From: UBA4465 sp002292365
GTDB taxonomy: Bacteria; Bacteroidota; Bacteroidia; Cytophagales; Cyclobacteriaceae
Reading direction: 5' to 3'
Length of the DNA: 64,000 nucleotides
Assembly (NCBI GenBank): GCA_943788615.1
Contig: CALSQY010000001.1
Location: 1,054,001-1,118,000 of the forward strand
Under the pieces are notes generated by a model. It ran no database searches, was not told the origin of the DNA, and was given only the letters and a program-made list of their open reading frames with translations. Shown piece after piece: positions 28,769 through 37,361 of the stretch. The first letter of the stretch is position 1. Each line of letters begins with the position of its first letter. A program made the position numbers and the translations under genes.

Positions 28769-30352
28769 ATGAAAAACATACACGAATATCTTCATGCGCT
28801 GGATTATATCGTAGTACTGATTTATTTAATCGTGATGGTAGCTATTGGTTACTGGGCAAGTTTTATCAAGGGGAAAAATGAAAAGGAAAATTTATTTTTG
28901 GCAGGACAGTCGCTTTCTTGGCCCAGTATAGGACTAACCATGTGGGGAACCAATGTTGGACCGTCTATGCTCGTAGCTTCTGCTGCTTCTGGATTTGTTA
29001 CGGGAATGGCGGGTGTAAATACCTCATGGTATGCATTTATTTTTATTATGATGCTTGCCATGATTTTTGCTCCTTATTATCATTTTACCAAAGTGAGCAC
29101 CTTACCAGAGTTTATAGGGAAACGATTTAATAATACATCAAGGGAAGTACTTGCTTGGTATTCGTTGTTATCCATTTTGATAAGCTGGCTCGGTTTGACA
29201 CTCTATGCGGGGGGAATTCTTGTTGCCCAAATCATGGACTGGTCACTTTTTCCTTCAGTAACAATTTTAGTATTCATAGCGGCATTTTTCACCATTGCGG
29301 GAGGTCTGGAAGTAATTGCCATTACCAATGTATTTCAAATGATTTTACTCATAGTAGTGTCATTGGGCTTGACTATCGTAGGGATCGTAAAGGTAGGAGG
29401 GTTGAAAGAAGTATACAATGCTGTTCCTGCAGATTATTGGCAATTATTTAAATCCAATGAAGATCCAAATTATCCTTGGCTAGCTATTGTTTTGGGCTAT
29501 CCGGTTCTTGGCATTTGGTTTTGGTGTACTGATCAGTCGATGGTACAATCAGTACTTGCAGCTAAAAATCTAAAACAGGGCCAATTAGGAACAAATTTTA
29601 TTGGTTGGTTGAAGATAATAGATATGCCACTTTTCTTCTTACCTGGTATTTTATGTTTTATATTATTTCCTAATATTGCTGCACCCGAAGAGGCTTATGC
29701 AACTATGGTTACTAATCTCCTCCCCTCAGGGCTTATAGGCTTGGTTATGGCAGTATTGATTGCTGCCTTGATAAGTACTATTGATTCAGCCTTGAATTCA
29801 CTAAGTACTATTTTCACCTTAGATATTTATGTCAGAAGATTTAAACCAGAATCAAGTCGAAAGGAGGTTATTAAAATAGGCCGGATTGTAACACTTATCA
29901 GTTCTATAATTGGAATATTGATTGCACTCGGTATAAGTAGAATAGAAGGATCAGATATGTTTATTCTCTTTCAATCTGTTTTAGGTTTTCTTGCTCCTCC
30001 GATGGCTGTTGTATTTCTAATTGGAGTATTATGGAAAAAAACTACACCAATAGCTGCCAATATAGTTCTTTCTTTTGGTTCAATTTTGAGTATTACAATT
30101 GGAATATTTTCTCTTTTGAAAATAGGGGGAGATGATTTTTGGCCACATCCACTGCTATTGTCATTTTTTATTTTTGCTGGGCTAATCTTTGTGATCGTAC
30201 TAGTTTCGTTGGTTACTATGAAGGATTATGAAGGAAGTCCTTTGCCAAACTTGAAACATACAATTTCAACTTTTAAAGACAGTAAATTAATTTGGTTGCT
30301 ATGGCTGACCCTTTCTACAATTATGGCGGCACTCTATATTTTTTTCAACTGA
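28769..30352 (+). CDS. Sodium:solute symporter (SSS family), probable sugar transporter
   Basis: A 527-residue inner-membrane protein with about 13-14 helices. It has the SSS-family hallmarks: an early YWASFIKGKNEKENLFLAG loop, the GTNVGPSMLVASAASGF unwound TM1-like region, FTIAGGLEVIAITN, a WCTDQSMVQSVLAAKN segment after the central helices, and IAALISTIDSALNSLSTIFTLDIY, the family signature. Relatives in sugar loci carry galactose, glucose or uronates with Na+. It lies 33 bp before the aldo/keto reductase gene in the same run, so it most likely imports a monosaccharide freed by the periplasmic enzymes. Family certain, substrate open. Confidence 0.93.
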   Translation: MKNIHEYLHALDYIVVLIYLIVMVAIGYWASFIKGKNEKENLFLAGQSLSWPSIGLTMWGTNVGPSMLVASAASGFVTGMAGVNTSWYAFIFIMMLAMIFAPYYHFTKVSTLPEFIGKRFNNTSREVLAWYSLLSILISWLGLTLYAGGILVAQIMDWSLFPSVTILVFIAAFFTIAGGLEVIAITNVFQMILLIVVSLGLTIVGIVKVGGLKEVYNAVPADYWQLFKSNEDPNYPWLAIVLGYPVLGIWFWCTDQSMVQSVLAAKNLKQGQLGTNFIGWLKIIDMPLFFLPGILCFILFPNIAAPEEAYATMVTNLLPSGLIGLVMAVLIAALISTIDSALNSLSTIFTLDIYVRRFKPESSRKEVIKIGRIVTLISSIIGILIALGISRIEGSDMFILFQSVLGFLAPPMAVVFLIGVLWKKTTPIAANIVLSFGSILSITIGIFSLLKIGGDDFWPHPLLLSFFIFAGLIFVIVLVSLVTMKDYEGSPLPNLKHTISTFKDSKLIWLLWLTLSTIMAALYIFFN

Positions 30353-30385
30353 TGATTATTTTTTTAAGTGCCAAAAGTATTAATA

Positions 30386-31297
30386 ATGGTTAAAAAAATT
30401 CCAACTTTTCGAAAAAATAATAGACCTGTTGGATTGGTGCTAGGTGCTGCTGGCTTAGGTGGTGTATGGGGGGGTATTAAGCCATCAGAATCAGTAGAAA
30501 CTATTCTGTTCGCTTTAGAGAATGATATTCATAGAATAGATACCGCGCCCGCTTACAGTAGATCCGAAGAATTGATAGGCAAGGCCTTGGACGAGTGGAC
30601 TGGAGTTAGGCCTTTTATAAGTACAAAGGTAGGACGTTTGAATGGGGACAGCGCATTGATTGCTAACCATAATTATCAAATTGATGTGATGGCACATAGT
30701 GTACAAAGAAGTATGGAGCTTCTCCGTTGTGAAAAGTTAGATTTACTTTTTTTACACGAACCAGAAATGGTACCATTAGATCAAATTTCTGGCGTGATTG
30801 ATTTTTTAGTGGATTTAAAAGCAAGGGGTATTGTCAATGAAATTGGTTTTGGAGGAATGCCTACTCAGAATTATTTTGAGTTCGTACGTGCTGGATTATT
30901 TGATGTAGTTATGGGCTATAATAATTTGGATGCTGCTTGTATCGATGGAATGGCTGTGGACATTCCTTTTTTAAAAAACCATCAGATTTCAATATATCAA
31001 GGGAGTCCATTGCATATGGGATTACTGGGAAATAGACACGATCTATATACCACAAAAAAACCAGAATGGATGCCTCAAAAAGTCATTGAAAATGCCAAAT
31101 CAGTTTTTAAATTGAGCAACCAATTTAGGATTTCTCTTCCTGCTTTGGCTCATAGGTTTATCTTATCAATTCAAGAGGTTGATCATATGGTATTAGGGGC
31201 AAAAAACATGATACAACTTAAGCAGACCTTAAACGATTGTACAAAAGGTATATTAGGTGAAAAAATATTTCAAAGCATAGTTGAGAAAATGAAATAA
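30386..31297 (+). CDS. Aldo/keto reductase, sugar dehydrogenase-like
   Basis: About 303 residues from the ATG at 30386; a GTG 18 bp upstream is a less likely start. The catalytic tetrad of the family is present: Asp52 and Tyr57 (HRIDTAPAYSRSEELIG), Lys81 (FISTKVG) and His124 (LFLHEPE). The GNxLGFG-like start and overall length resemble the D-threo-aldose/L-fucose/L-galactose 1-dehydrogenases, which oxidise the free sugar to the lactone with NAD(P). That would fit the preceding mutarotase-like and transporter genes and the enolase-superfamily dehydratase-like gene 25 bp downstream. The exact sugar is inferred from context only. Confidence 0.85.
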   Translation: MVKKIPTFRKNNRPVGLVLGAAGLGGVWGGIKPSESVETILFALENDIHRIDTAPAYSRSEELIGKALDEWTGVRPFISTKVGRLNGDSALIANHNYQIDVMAHSVQRSMELLRCEKLDLLFLHEPEMVPLDQISGVIDFLVDLKARGIVNEIGFGGMPTQNYFEFVRAGLFDVVMGYNNLDAACIDGMAVDIPFLKNHQISIYQGSPLHMGLLGNRHDLYTTKKPEWMPQKVIENAKSVFKLSNQFRISLPALAHRFILSIQEVDHMVLGAKNMIQLKQTLNDCTKGILGEKIFQSIVEKMK

Positions 31298-31322
31298 CAG
31301 AATTTAATACTAATAATTAAAG

Positions 31323-32462
31323 ATGAAGGCAGTAAATATTATTGATAATGAAAACGTAAAAATAAAAGAAATTCAATTGAGGAGTATCAAACCTATTCTA
31401 TTCAAAACGCCGTTCTATGATGCGACAATGGGTCCTTTTGAATCTTTTAGTCCTTATTTTTTAAAAATAACTGATGACGAAGGTTATTCTGGTGAATGCG
31501 AATTTCCTGGACTTTGTTTGGATATTCTTAAAGCTATTTTTTTACCCATTTTACTAACATCTTCAAAGATGACTTATGATATGTTGTACCATCGACTTTA
31601 TTGGGGAATTCGTAATGAAGGATTTAGAGGAGGAGCTGCGATGGCACTTGGACATCTTGATAGAATCTTTTACGATTTATTTTCGAGAAGAAAAGGGATA
31701 CCTGTATTCAGATATTTAGGGTCCAACAATACGGAGGTCAACGCATATGCTAGTGGATGTGGAGTAAATCTTAAAGGAGCGCAATTGTTGGAAGAATGCC
31801 TTGCATTTAAAGAAAACGGATATAAAACCCTTAAAATGAAGTTTTGTGGATTTGACACTACTATTAGAGAAGACATTAAGAGAATTGATTTTGTGAGAAA
31901 AGCGATAGGAGAAGATATGGAATTAGCTGTGGATGCCAATCAATGTATGAATCTGGATAGAGCATTGAGTTTTTCTAAAGAGGCAGAGGCGATGAGTCTT
32001 GCTTGGATTGAAGAACCTATTCACTCCGCATCGCTAGAAGAAATAAAAGTATTGTGTGCGAATACCTTTATTCCAATAGCTTATGGAGAATCTGAACGTT
32101 CAGAAAAAGTATTTCCTTCCATTATTGAAGCAGGTGTAAAGCATCTTCAGCCAATAGCTGGACACATGCTGAGCATTAAAGAATTCTTATCGATTGCCAA
32201 TCTGGCCGAACATAAAAATTTGGATTTAACTGCAGGAGGTTCTTCTTATTATAATGCCCAATTTGTATCGGCGGCAGGAAAAAATGCCTTATTGGAATTT
32301 TTAGAGCCAGTTGTGGGTCTTTTGGATACAATTACAGTAGCTATTCCAAAAGTAAAAAAGGGTCAATTTATTCTTTCTGAAGAGCCAGGTTTGGGGGTAA
32401 TTATTAATTGGGAAAAATTGAGAAAAGAAAAAAAAATCACTAACGATGCAACTTGGACTTAG
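31323..32462 (+). CDS. Enolase-superfamily (mandelate racemase/MLE-like) protein, atypical active site
   Basis: A 379-residue member of the mandelate racemase/muconate-lactonising branch. The base Lys171-x-Lys173 (LKMKFCG) and the Mg2+ ligands Asp204 (VDANQ), Glu230 (IEEP) and Glu256 (YGESE) are all there. However, the usual Asp of the VQPD motif is replaced (LQPIAG) and no His stands in the C-terminal barrel position, so the His-Asp dyad of sugar-acid dehydratases seems missing. It may be an epimerase, a dehydratase with different chemistry, or a decayed enzyme. As the last gene after an aldose dehydrogenase-like gene, a sugar-acid substrate is likely. Superfamily sure, reaction not. Confidence 0.78.
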   Translation: MKAVNIIDNENVKIKEIQLRSIKPILFKTPFYDATMGPFESFSPYFLKITDDEGYSGECEFPGLCLDILKAIFLPILLTSSKMTYDMLYHRLYWGIRNEGFRGGAAMALGHLDRIFYDLFSRRKGIPVFRYLGSNNTEVNAYASGCGVNLKGAQLLEECLAFKENGYKTLKMKFCGFDTTIREDIKRIDFVRKAIGEDMELAVDANQCMNLDRALSFSKEAEAMSLAWIEEPIHSASLEEIKVLCANTFIPIAYGESERSEKVFPSIIEAGVKHLQPIAGHMLSIKEFLSIANLAEHKNLDLTAGGSSYYNAQFVSAAGKNALLEFLEPVVGLLDTITVAIPKVKKGQFILSEEPGLGVIINWEKLRKEKKITNDATWT

Positions 32463-32595
32463 TAACAACTGCAAATAGAAATGAGGAGATCAATAATATT
32501 ATATTTTTTTAAAACTTATCCTAATAGAGAGGATGTGATATTTAGAGCATTAATATTGGGTAAAACCTATTTTCCAAAAGACACTTCTCAACCTC

Positions 32596-33150
32596 ATGGA
32601 TAATGTAACGAAAAAACAGTTAGTTACAAGACTAAGAGAAGGTGATAAAACCGCCTTTACCTTGATTTATCATGAATATATAAATAAGCTTTATTTCTAT
32701 TGTTTCCGATTTGTTGAGTCTAATGAGATGGCTGAGGAGTTGGTTCAGCAAATATTTATTAAACTATGGGACCTACGCAATTCATTAAACCCTAATTTGT
32801 CATTTGATGCATTTCTTTACAGAATAACAAAAAATCATACAATTAATCATATAAAAAAGAAGGCGTTCGAAAATCGAGTTAAAAAAGAAATCGCCCATAG
32901 ATCATCTTACAAGGAAAATGAAACAGAGGATAGAATTCTAATGAATGAAACTTCTAAACTTCTAAATTCTGTAATAGAAAGGCTACCTGAAAAACGTCAA
33001 TTGATTTATAAAATGCGTAAGTTGGAGGGTTTTGATAATTCTGAGATAGCATCTAAATTGGGGATATCAAAAAATACGGTTCAAGCACAACTGGTGAAGG
33101 GGTCTAAGTTTGTTAAAAAGCATGTTTCTTATTTCCAGGAAGTTTACTAA
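32596..33150 (+). CDS. ECF RNA polymerase sigma factor without adjacent anti-sigma
   Basis: A 184-residue ECF sigma factor with region 2 (EMAEELVQQIFIKLWDLR, YRITKNHTINHIKKKA) and region 4 (RLPEKRQLIYKMRKLEGFDNSEIASKLGISKNTVQAQL). It belongs to the same Bacteroidota family as the protein at 14940. No FecR or SusC gene follows: the next gene is convergent. It may be controlled in trans, or be a relic of a lost SusCD locus. It starts 133 bp after the enolase-family gene. Confidence 0.9.
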   Translation: MDNVTKKQLVTRLREGDKTAFTLIYHEYINKLYFYCFRFVESNEMAEELVQQIFIKLWDLRNSLNPNLSFDAFLYRITKNHTINHIKKKAFENRVKKEIAHRSSYKENETEDRILMNETSKLLNSVIERLPEKRQLIYKMRKLEGFDNSEIASKLGISKNTVQAQLVKGSKFVKKHVSYFQEVY

Positions 33151-33312
33151 GGACTTTTAGAGTTCAGTCATTTTATATACTTTATAATATAAATTCAACC
33201 TATGGTTTTGAAATAAATCTGAATCCTTATTCCTAAGTTCTGATGTATATCGAAATCGAACTAATCAGCAGTAAATTTATTTTAATAATCACTAAACAGT
33301 AGCCTGCTTATC

Positions 33313-34083
33313 TTATTCTGCCTCTTTGATACTTGAGATGGTTACACCCATGCCACCATCAACACGAATGCCTTGACCCGTCATAAATGAACCTTTTTCA
33401 CTAGCCACAAAAGCGACCAATTCACCAATTTCTTCAGGTTTACCGATTCTTTGAGTCAAATGCATATTATTGCAATCTTGAAGAACTTCTTCTGGGTTGG
33501 TAGTTTGTGCAATGGAATCCTGAAGCATGGGTGTATCAACTGAACCAGGACAAATGGCTACGCAACGTATATTAGGGGCATAGTCTACCGCGATGCTTCT
33601 GGTCAACCCTAATAGTCCAGTTTTGATAGTAGTATAGGCTGCGACATTGGCTTGCGACATGTATGCTTGAACGCTGGAAATAATTATGACAACCCCTTTG
33701 CCAATCTTTTGCATAGAGCGAATAGCATGTTTACTGCATAAAAATGAGCTTTTTAAATTAATATTCATGGCTTGATCCCATTCTTCCTCAGTCGTTGATG
33801 TAACGGTACCATAAAATTGAACGGCTGCATTGTTTACAAGGATATCGACCTCCCCAAAAATAGCTATGGCTGAGGCAAATGCTTCTTCTACATTTCGAGC
33901 TACTGAAACATCACAATGAATAAAGTTTGCCTGATCTCCAACGGCAGTTGCCAATTCTTTACCCTTTGCACTGTCTATATCGAGAATAGTTACATTATGG
34001 CCATCTCGGGCAAATATATTAACGCAGGATGCGCCAATGCCTTTGGCTCCACCCGTGATAATGACATGTTTTTTATTATCCAT
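33313..34083 (-). CDS. SDR-family sugar 1-dehydrogenase-like oxidoreductase
   Basis: A 256-residue classical SDR with TGGAKGIG (10-17), acidic residues after strand 2 (ILDIDSAKG, favouring NAD), NNAA (84-87), catalytic Ser136/137, Tyr150 and Lys154 (YTTIK), and the PEEIGELVAFVAS and VDGGMGV ending. It is the last gene of a tight minus-strand operon (4 bp after an SMP-30 lactonase gene). In that company it most likely oxidises an aldose at C1 to the lactone that the SMP-30 enzyme opens. The alternative is oxidation of a sugar acid. SDR membership is certain. Confidence 0.86.
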   Translation of the reverse strand: MDNKKHVIITGGAKGIGASCVNIFARDGHNVTILDIDSAKGKELATAVGDQANFIHCDVSVARNVEEAFASAIAIFGEVDILVNNAAVQFYGTVTSTTEEEWDQAMNINLKSSFLCSKHAIRSMQKIGKGVVIIISSVQAYMSQANVAAYTTIKTGLLGLTRSIAVDYAPNIRCVAICPGSVDTPMLQDSIAQTTNPEEVLQDCNNMHLTQRIGKPEEIGELVAFVASEKGSFMTGQGIRVDGGMGVTISSIKEAE

Positions 34084-34087
34084 AGTT

Positions 34088-34927
34088 TTATAAGTGAGAT
34101 ACTAATTTTAAACCTTTTACACCCATATCAATTTTGCTTATGTGCCAACCTCCTAAATTTGCTGAATATAATTGATCAAAATTTTGGCCTCCAAAGGCAA
34201 CATTAGTTGGATTACATAAGGTGTGTGAATCCCAGTCATGTACTAATTCTGTAACTTCTCTATTTGGAGTTACCTTGAATATTGTATTAGGTGTATAGCA
34301 AGCTACATACAAATTTTCGTCATCGTCAAAGCAAATTCCATCTGGGACGGTTTTTGGTAAAGTACAAAATACTTCGCGCTCACCTGCTGATCCGTCAGGG
34401 TGAATGACTACACGCTCAATACCAGGTAGAAAGGAGGAAACTACATAAAGAAACTTTTCACCTTTTCCTAAGGCAATCCCATTAGCAAAATAAAATAAAT
34501 GGTTAGTCCATAATTGCCCAGATCCATTTTTATCAAATTTTACTATTTTCCCTTTTAATTTTTTGGATTCAACGCTATCGGAAACATATAAGCTACCTTT
34601 TGTATCAAATGCTGCATAATTCGGGATTATGAATTTATGGCCTGGGACTTCATCAGCCAATAAATGTAGCTTCATATCAGCCAATGTAAGTTTCCACATG
34701 CACTGATTGCCCATATCACAAATAGCTAACCATTCAGCACCTGGGCTAAAAGCAATCCCTAATATAAACCCATTGGTACTTATTAATTCTTCAATATTTT
34801 TACCATTATTGGTTATTCTATAGATTTGACCCCCTTCTCCACCGGCCCAAATAGACCCATCAGGATGAACTGCAACGCACTCCGGATGATCAAAACCTCT
34901 TGCATAAACGGAAGTTTTATTTAACAT
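34088..34927 (-). CDS. SMP-30/gluconolactonase-like lactonase
   Basis: A 279-residue six-bladed beta-propeller of the SMP-30/gluconolactonase family, with repeated strands such as PECVAVHPDGSIWAGGEGGQIYRI, KGSLYVSDS, PDGICFDDDENLYVACY and NPTNVAFGG; acidic and Asn residues at blade ends form the Ca2+/Zn2+ site. No signal peptide, so cytosolic. These enzymes hydrolyse sugar lactones to aldonates. It sits between a DUF4432 epimerase-like gene and an SDR with gaps of 11 and 4 bp, so a dehydrogenase/lactonase pair is likely. Confidence 0.85.
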   Translation of the reverse strand: MLNKTSVYARGFDHPECVAVHPDGSIWAGGEGGQIYRITNNGKNIEELISTNGFILGIAFSPGAEWLAICDMGNQCMWKLTLADMKLHLLADEVPGHKFIIPNYAAFDTKGSLYVSDSVESKKLKGKIVKFDKNGSGQLWTNHLFYFANGIALGKGEKFLYVVSSFLPGIERVVIHPDGSAGEREVFCTLPKTVPDGICFDDDENLYVACYTPNTIFKVTPNREVTELVHDWDSHTLCNPTNVAFGGQNFDQLYSANLGGWHISKIDMGVKGLKLVSHL

Positions 34928-34938
34928 TATTATTTATT

Positions 34939-35976
34939 TTATTGATCATTTGATTCATCAACACTAAAAGCATTTAATTCTGTATTTACTGTTTCCATCG
35001 CTTCTAATCTCAGCCATTCTCCTCGATCTATTGAAGATTGAGGATCATCGGTCCATTTTGTTGTCCATGGCTCCAAAGCCACAGTATAGGCATTTCCCCA
35101 AAATGGAGCATCCAACGTTCCGTATCTATCTTGCCAGCACCAAACATATTTGAAAAATGAGGCATCCCATTCTAAGCCAAAACCGATTTGTTTTTTTGTA
35201 TTCATAATGGTATATTTCCCTACTTCTCCAAATCCAGATAAGTAGGATAAATCTAAATAGGGACTGGCTCCAGCTTTTGGGATTATACTGGCATCATCGG
35301 TTTGACCATTTACGGTAACAGCTGCTGGCCAGTTAGTTTCAATACCTGGTTTAAATCTTCTATTATTATCCATAATAGGTTCAGCAATCATTTTGGTTGC
35401 GTTGATATTGATTTTAGTTTCATCTTCAAGAAAAGGAAGCCCAAAGGCGATATGCTGCCCCCATACCATATCATAGTGAGTATGTCCTTCATTCTTTACA
35501 GAAGCTTTAATGTTTAGAATTGGGCTATTTTTTGTAATTATAAGCGTTTTTTCAACTAAAAGTGGCGTTCTCATGGGACGGGTCCAGCATTTAAAAGAAA
35601 CTTGTTCATCGTTATCTTCAAGTATGGCATAATCCCATGGAATACCCCAAACCTCACCGTGCTGACCAAGAGATGCTCCTCTGTAATTAAAGGGTTCCGA
35701 ATTAGGTAGTGTCTCCTGCCAACCACCGTAATAATAGTCCTCCATCTGATTATTAGTATCCCTTTTTTGGGCGAAAACCTGACTTGGATTTTTGATTTCA
35801 CCCGGAAGGCGTAAAAGAAAATTTAAATCCTGTGGTTTATATCGAAACTCAAATATATCAGCACCCCGACCCACCAGTACTCCGATTTTGATAAGATCAT
35901 TTTCTAACCAAATGACCCTCATATTATTATAATTCCATTTGTCCGTTATCGTGCACTGATTATTCGAAAATTTCAT
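34939..35976 (-). CDS. DUF4432 (aldose 1-epimerase-like) protein
   Basis: About 345 residues from the ATG at 35976, which overlaps the stop of the mannonate dehydratase gene as ATGA; the frame could be extended upstream but only inside that gene. The sequence fits DUF4432, a galactose-mutarotase-fold family: VGRGADIFEFRYKPQDLNFLL, GGWQETLPNSEPFNYRGASLGQHGEVWGIPWDY, and EPWTTKWT near the end, with His residues (LGQHGE, WGQHIAFG) placed as in aldose epimerases. It probably presents the right sugar anomer or epimer to the SDR in the same operon. Reaction inferred. Confidence 0.8.
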   Translation of the reverse strand: MKFSNNQCTITDKWNYNNMRVIWLENDLIKIGVLVGRGADIFEFRYKPQDLNFLLRLPGEIKNPSQVFAQKRDTNNQMEDYYYGGWQETLPNSEPFNYRGASLGQHGEVWGIPWDYAILEDNDEQVSFKCWTRPMRTPLLVEKTLIITKNSPILNIKASVKNEGHTHYDMVWGQHIAFGLPFLEDETKININATKMIAEPIMDNNRRFKPGIETNWPAAVTVNGQTDDASIIPKAGASPYLDLSYLSGFGEVGKYTIMNTKKQIGFGLEWDASFFKYVWCWQDRYGTLDAPFWGNAYTVALEPWTTKWTDDPQSSIDRGEWLRLEAMETVNTELNAFSVDESNDQ

Positions 35977-37046
35977 CTTATATCTAGGGATTGGAGAGCT
36001 GCTTTCATATAACCCATGGCAAAGGCCATTCCAGTGTGCCAAGGACTACTTGAATTCATTTCTGGCGTATGATCAGGAATCAGGATGCCTTGATAATTAT
36101 TGGCTTTCAATATTTTCAGTGCCTTGAGCATATCGATATCTCCTTCATCAACAAATGCTTCTCTGTAATGGGGTACTTTTCCCACAACATTTCTAAAATG
36201 AATATAACCAATCTTATTAATTTTTGAATATTTGTCTAGACTTTCGTAAACGTCACTATTTGCCATTTCCTGTATGGTACCCATGCAAAACTCTAATCCA
36301 TTTGAGGGACTATCAACAGTAGATAAAAGTTTATCATAAAGTTCAGGTTTATGGATTAATCTGGCAGATCCTCTCAAAGATTCAAGGGGAGGATCGTCTG
36401 GATGTGCTACTAAACGAACATTATTCTCTTCAGCTATGGGCATAACTCTTGAGAGGAAGTATTCAAATCTTTGCCATAGTTCCTCAGTCTCAACGGGAGG
36501 GATCGTCCCTTTAGGGGCATCTGGATCATATACCATGTTCCAAATCATGCCATTGGGGATAGGGGTGGTACTATCTATTTTACTTTTATCAAAAACCACA
36601 GAATTAGAATTACCACGGCCAAATTTACCACTTGACCACCCCCAAACACCTGCCAAACTAAAGTAGTAACCTAAAATAGGGATACCCGCTTTCCCAATAT
36701 TTCGAATCATATATTTTAGATTTTCAAGCTGTTGATCTTTTTTAGGACCATCTAACAGTATATCGTACCAGTGTGAGGGATCAAAATTTTCTATTGCCTC
36801 CCATTTCAATCCATGAGATTCAATCTGCTTCTTAAGAGCAATCAATTGGTCGTATTCCCAAAGTTTATTTTGATTTTTTGTCACTCCCCAACCTTTGAGA
36901 TAATCTTGCATCAACTCAGGATTATTACCATCACCATTTAAATAATCTACTAAATGGACTACCAAATGAGTGGCACCTGCTTGTTTGGCAAATTCAAAAT
37001 TATTATCGTTTAATAATGACTTATAAAGACCAAGACCTAATTTCAT
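35973..37046 (-). CDS. uxuA: Mannonate dehydratase
   Basis: A 357-residue UxuA-family TIM-barrel enzyme, a little shorter than the roughly 394-residue enterobacterial protein but typical of other UxuA groups. The metal-binding set His (AHPDDPP), Cys (EFCMGT), His (YIHFRN) and Asp (IPDHTPEM) is intact. It dehydrates D-mannonate to 2-keto-3-deoxy-D-gluconate. First gene of a four-gene operon; ATGA coupling to the next gene. No fructuronate reductase gene (UxuB) is seen, so mannonate may come from direct oxidation of a sugar by the SDR and SMP-30 lactonase in this operon, instead of from glucuronate. Confidence 0.9.
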   Translation of the reverse strand: MKLGLGLYKSLLNDNNFEFAKQAGATHLVVHLVDYLNGDGNNPELMQDYLKGWGVTKNQNKLWEYDQLIALKKQIESHGLKWEAIENFDPSHWYDILLDGPKKDQQLENLKYMIRNIGKAGIPILGYYFSLAGVWGWSSGKFGRGNSNSVVFDKSKIDSTTPIPNGMIWNMVYDPDAPKGTIPPVETEELWQRFEYFLSRVMPIAEENNVRLVAHPDDPPLESLRGSARLIHKPELYDKLLSTVDSPSNGLEFCMGTIQEMANSDVYESLDKYSKINKIGYIHFRNVVGKVPHYREAFVDEGDIDMLKALKILKANNYQGILIPDHTPEMNSSSPWHTGMAFAMGYMKAALQSLDIR

Positions 37047-37361
37047 TTCATAAAAGTTTAGTGGCTTAAAAATCTAAAAATTATCTTTCTCTCCAAATTA
37101 CTTTCATATTGTATTACAAATTATACTCTATTTTGGACTATCCAATTTTAATTTATATTATAAATAAAATTAAAACAACTCCATAGTAATCCTATATTGA
37201 ATGATAATTGTATATTCAGTGTAAAAAATCTTATCTAGCTTAAACCATTAATTAAAAAGTCCAAAAAGTAGGTTACATCAACATAAAACTCAAATCGAAC
37301 AGGGATTATTTTACTAGTGATAAGCAGTTAATCATATTTCAAACTATATTTAAAAGGTTCC
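37047..37361. promoter_or_regulatory. Divergent promoter region between uxuA and sugar-porter genes
   Basis: A 315-bp region between divergent genes, so both promoters are here. A near-palindromic AT stretch at 37144-37171 (one base off perfect symmetry) lies closer to uxuA and could be a shared operator. No Shine-Dalgarno or classic promoter could be assigned with confidence. Confidence 0.4.
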
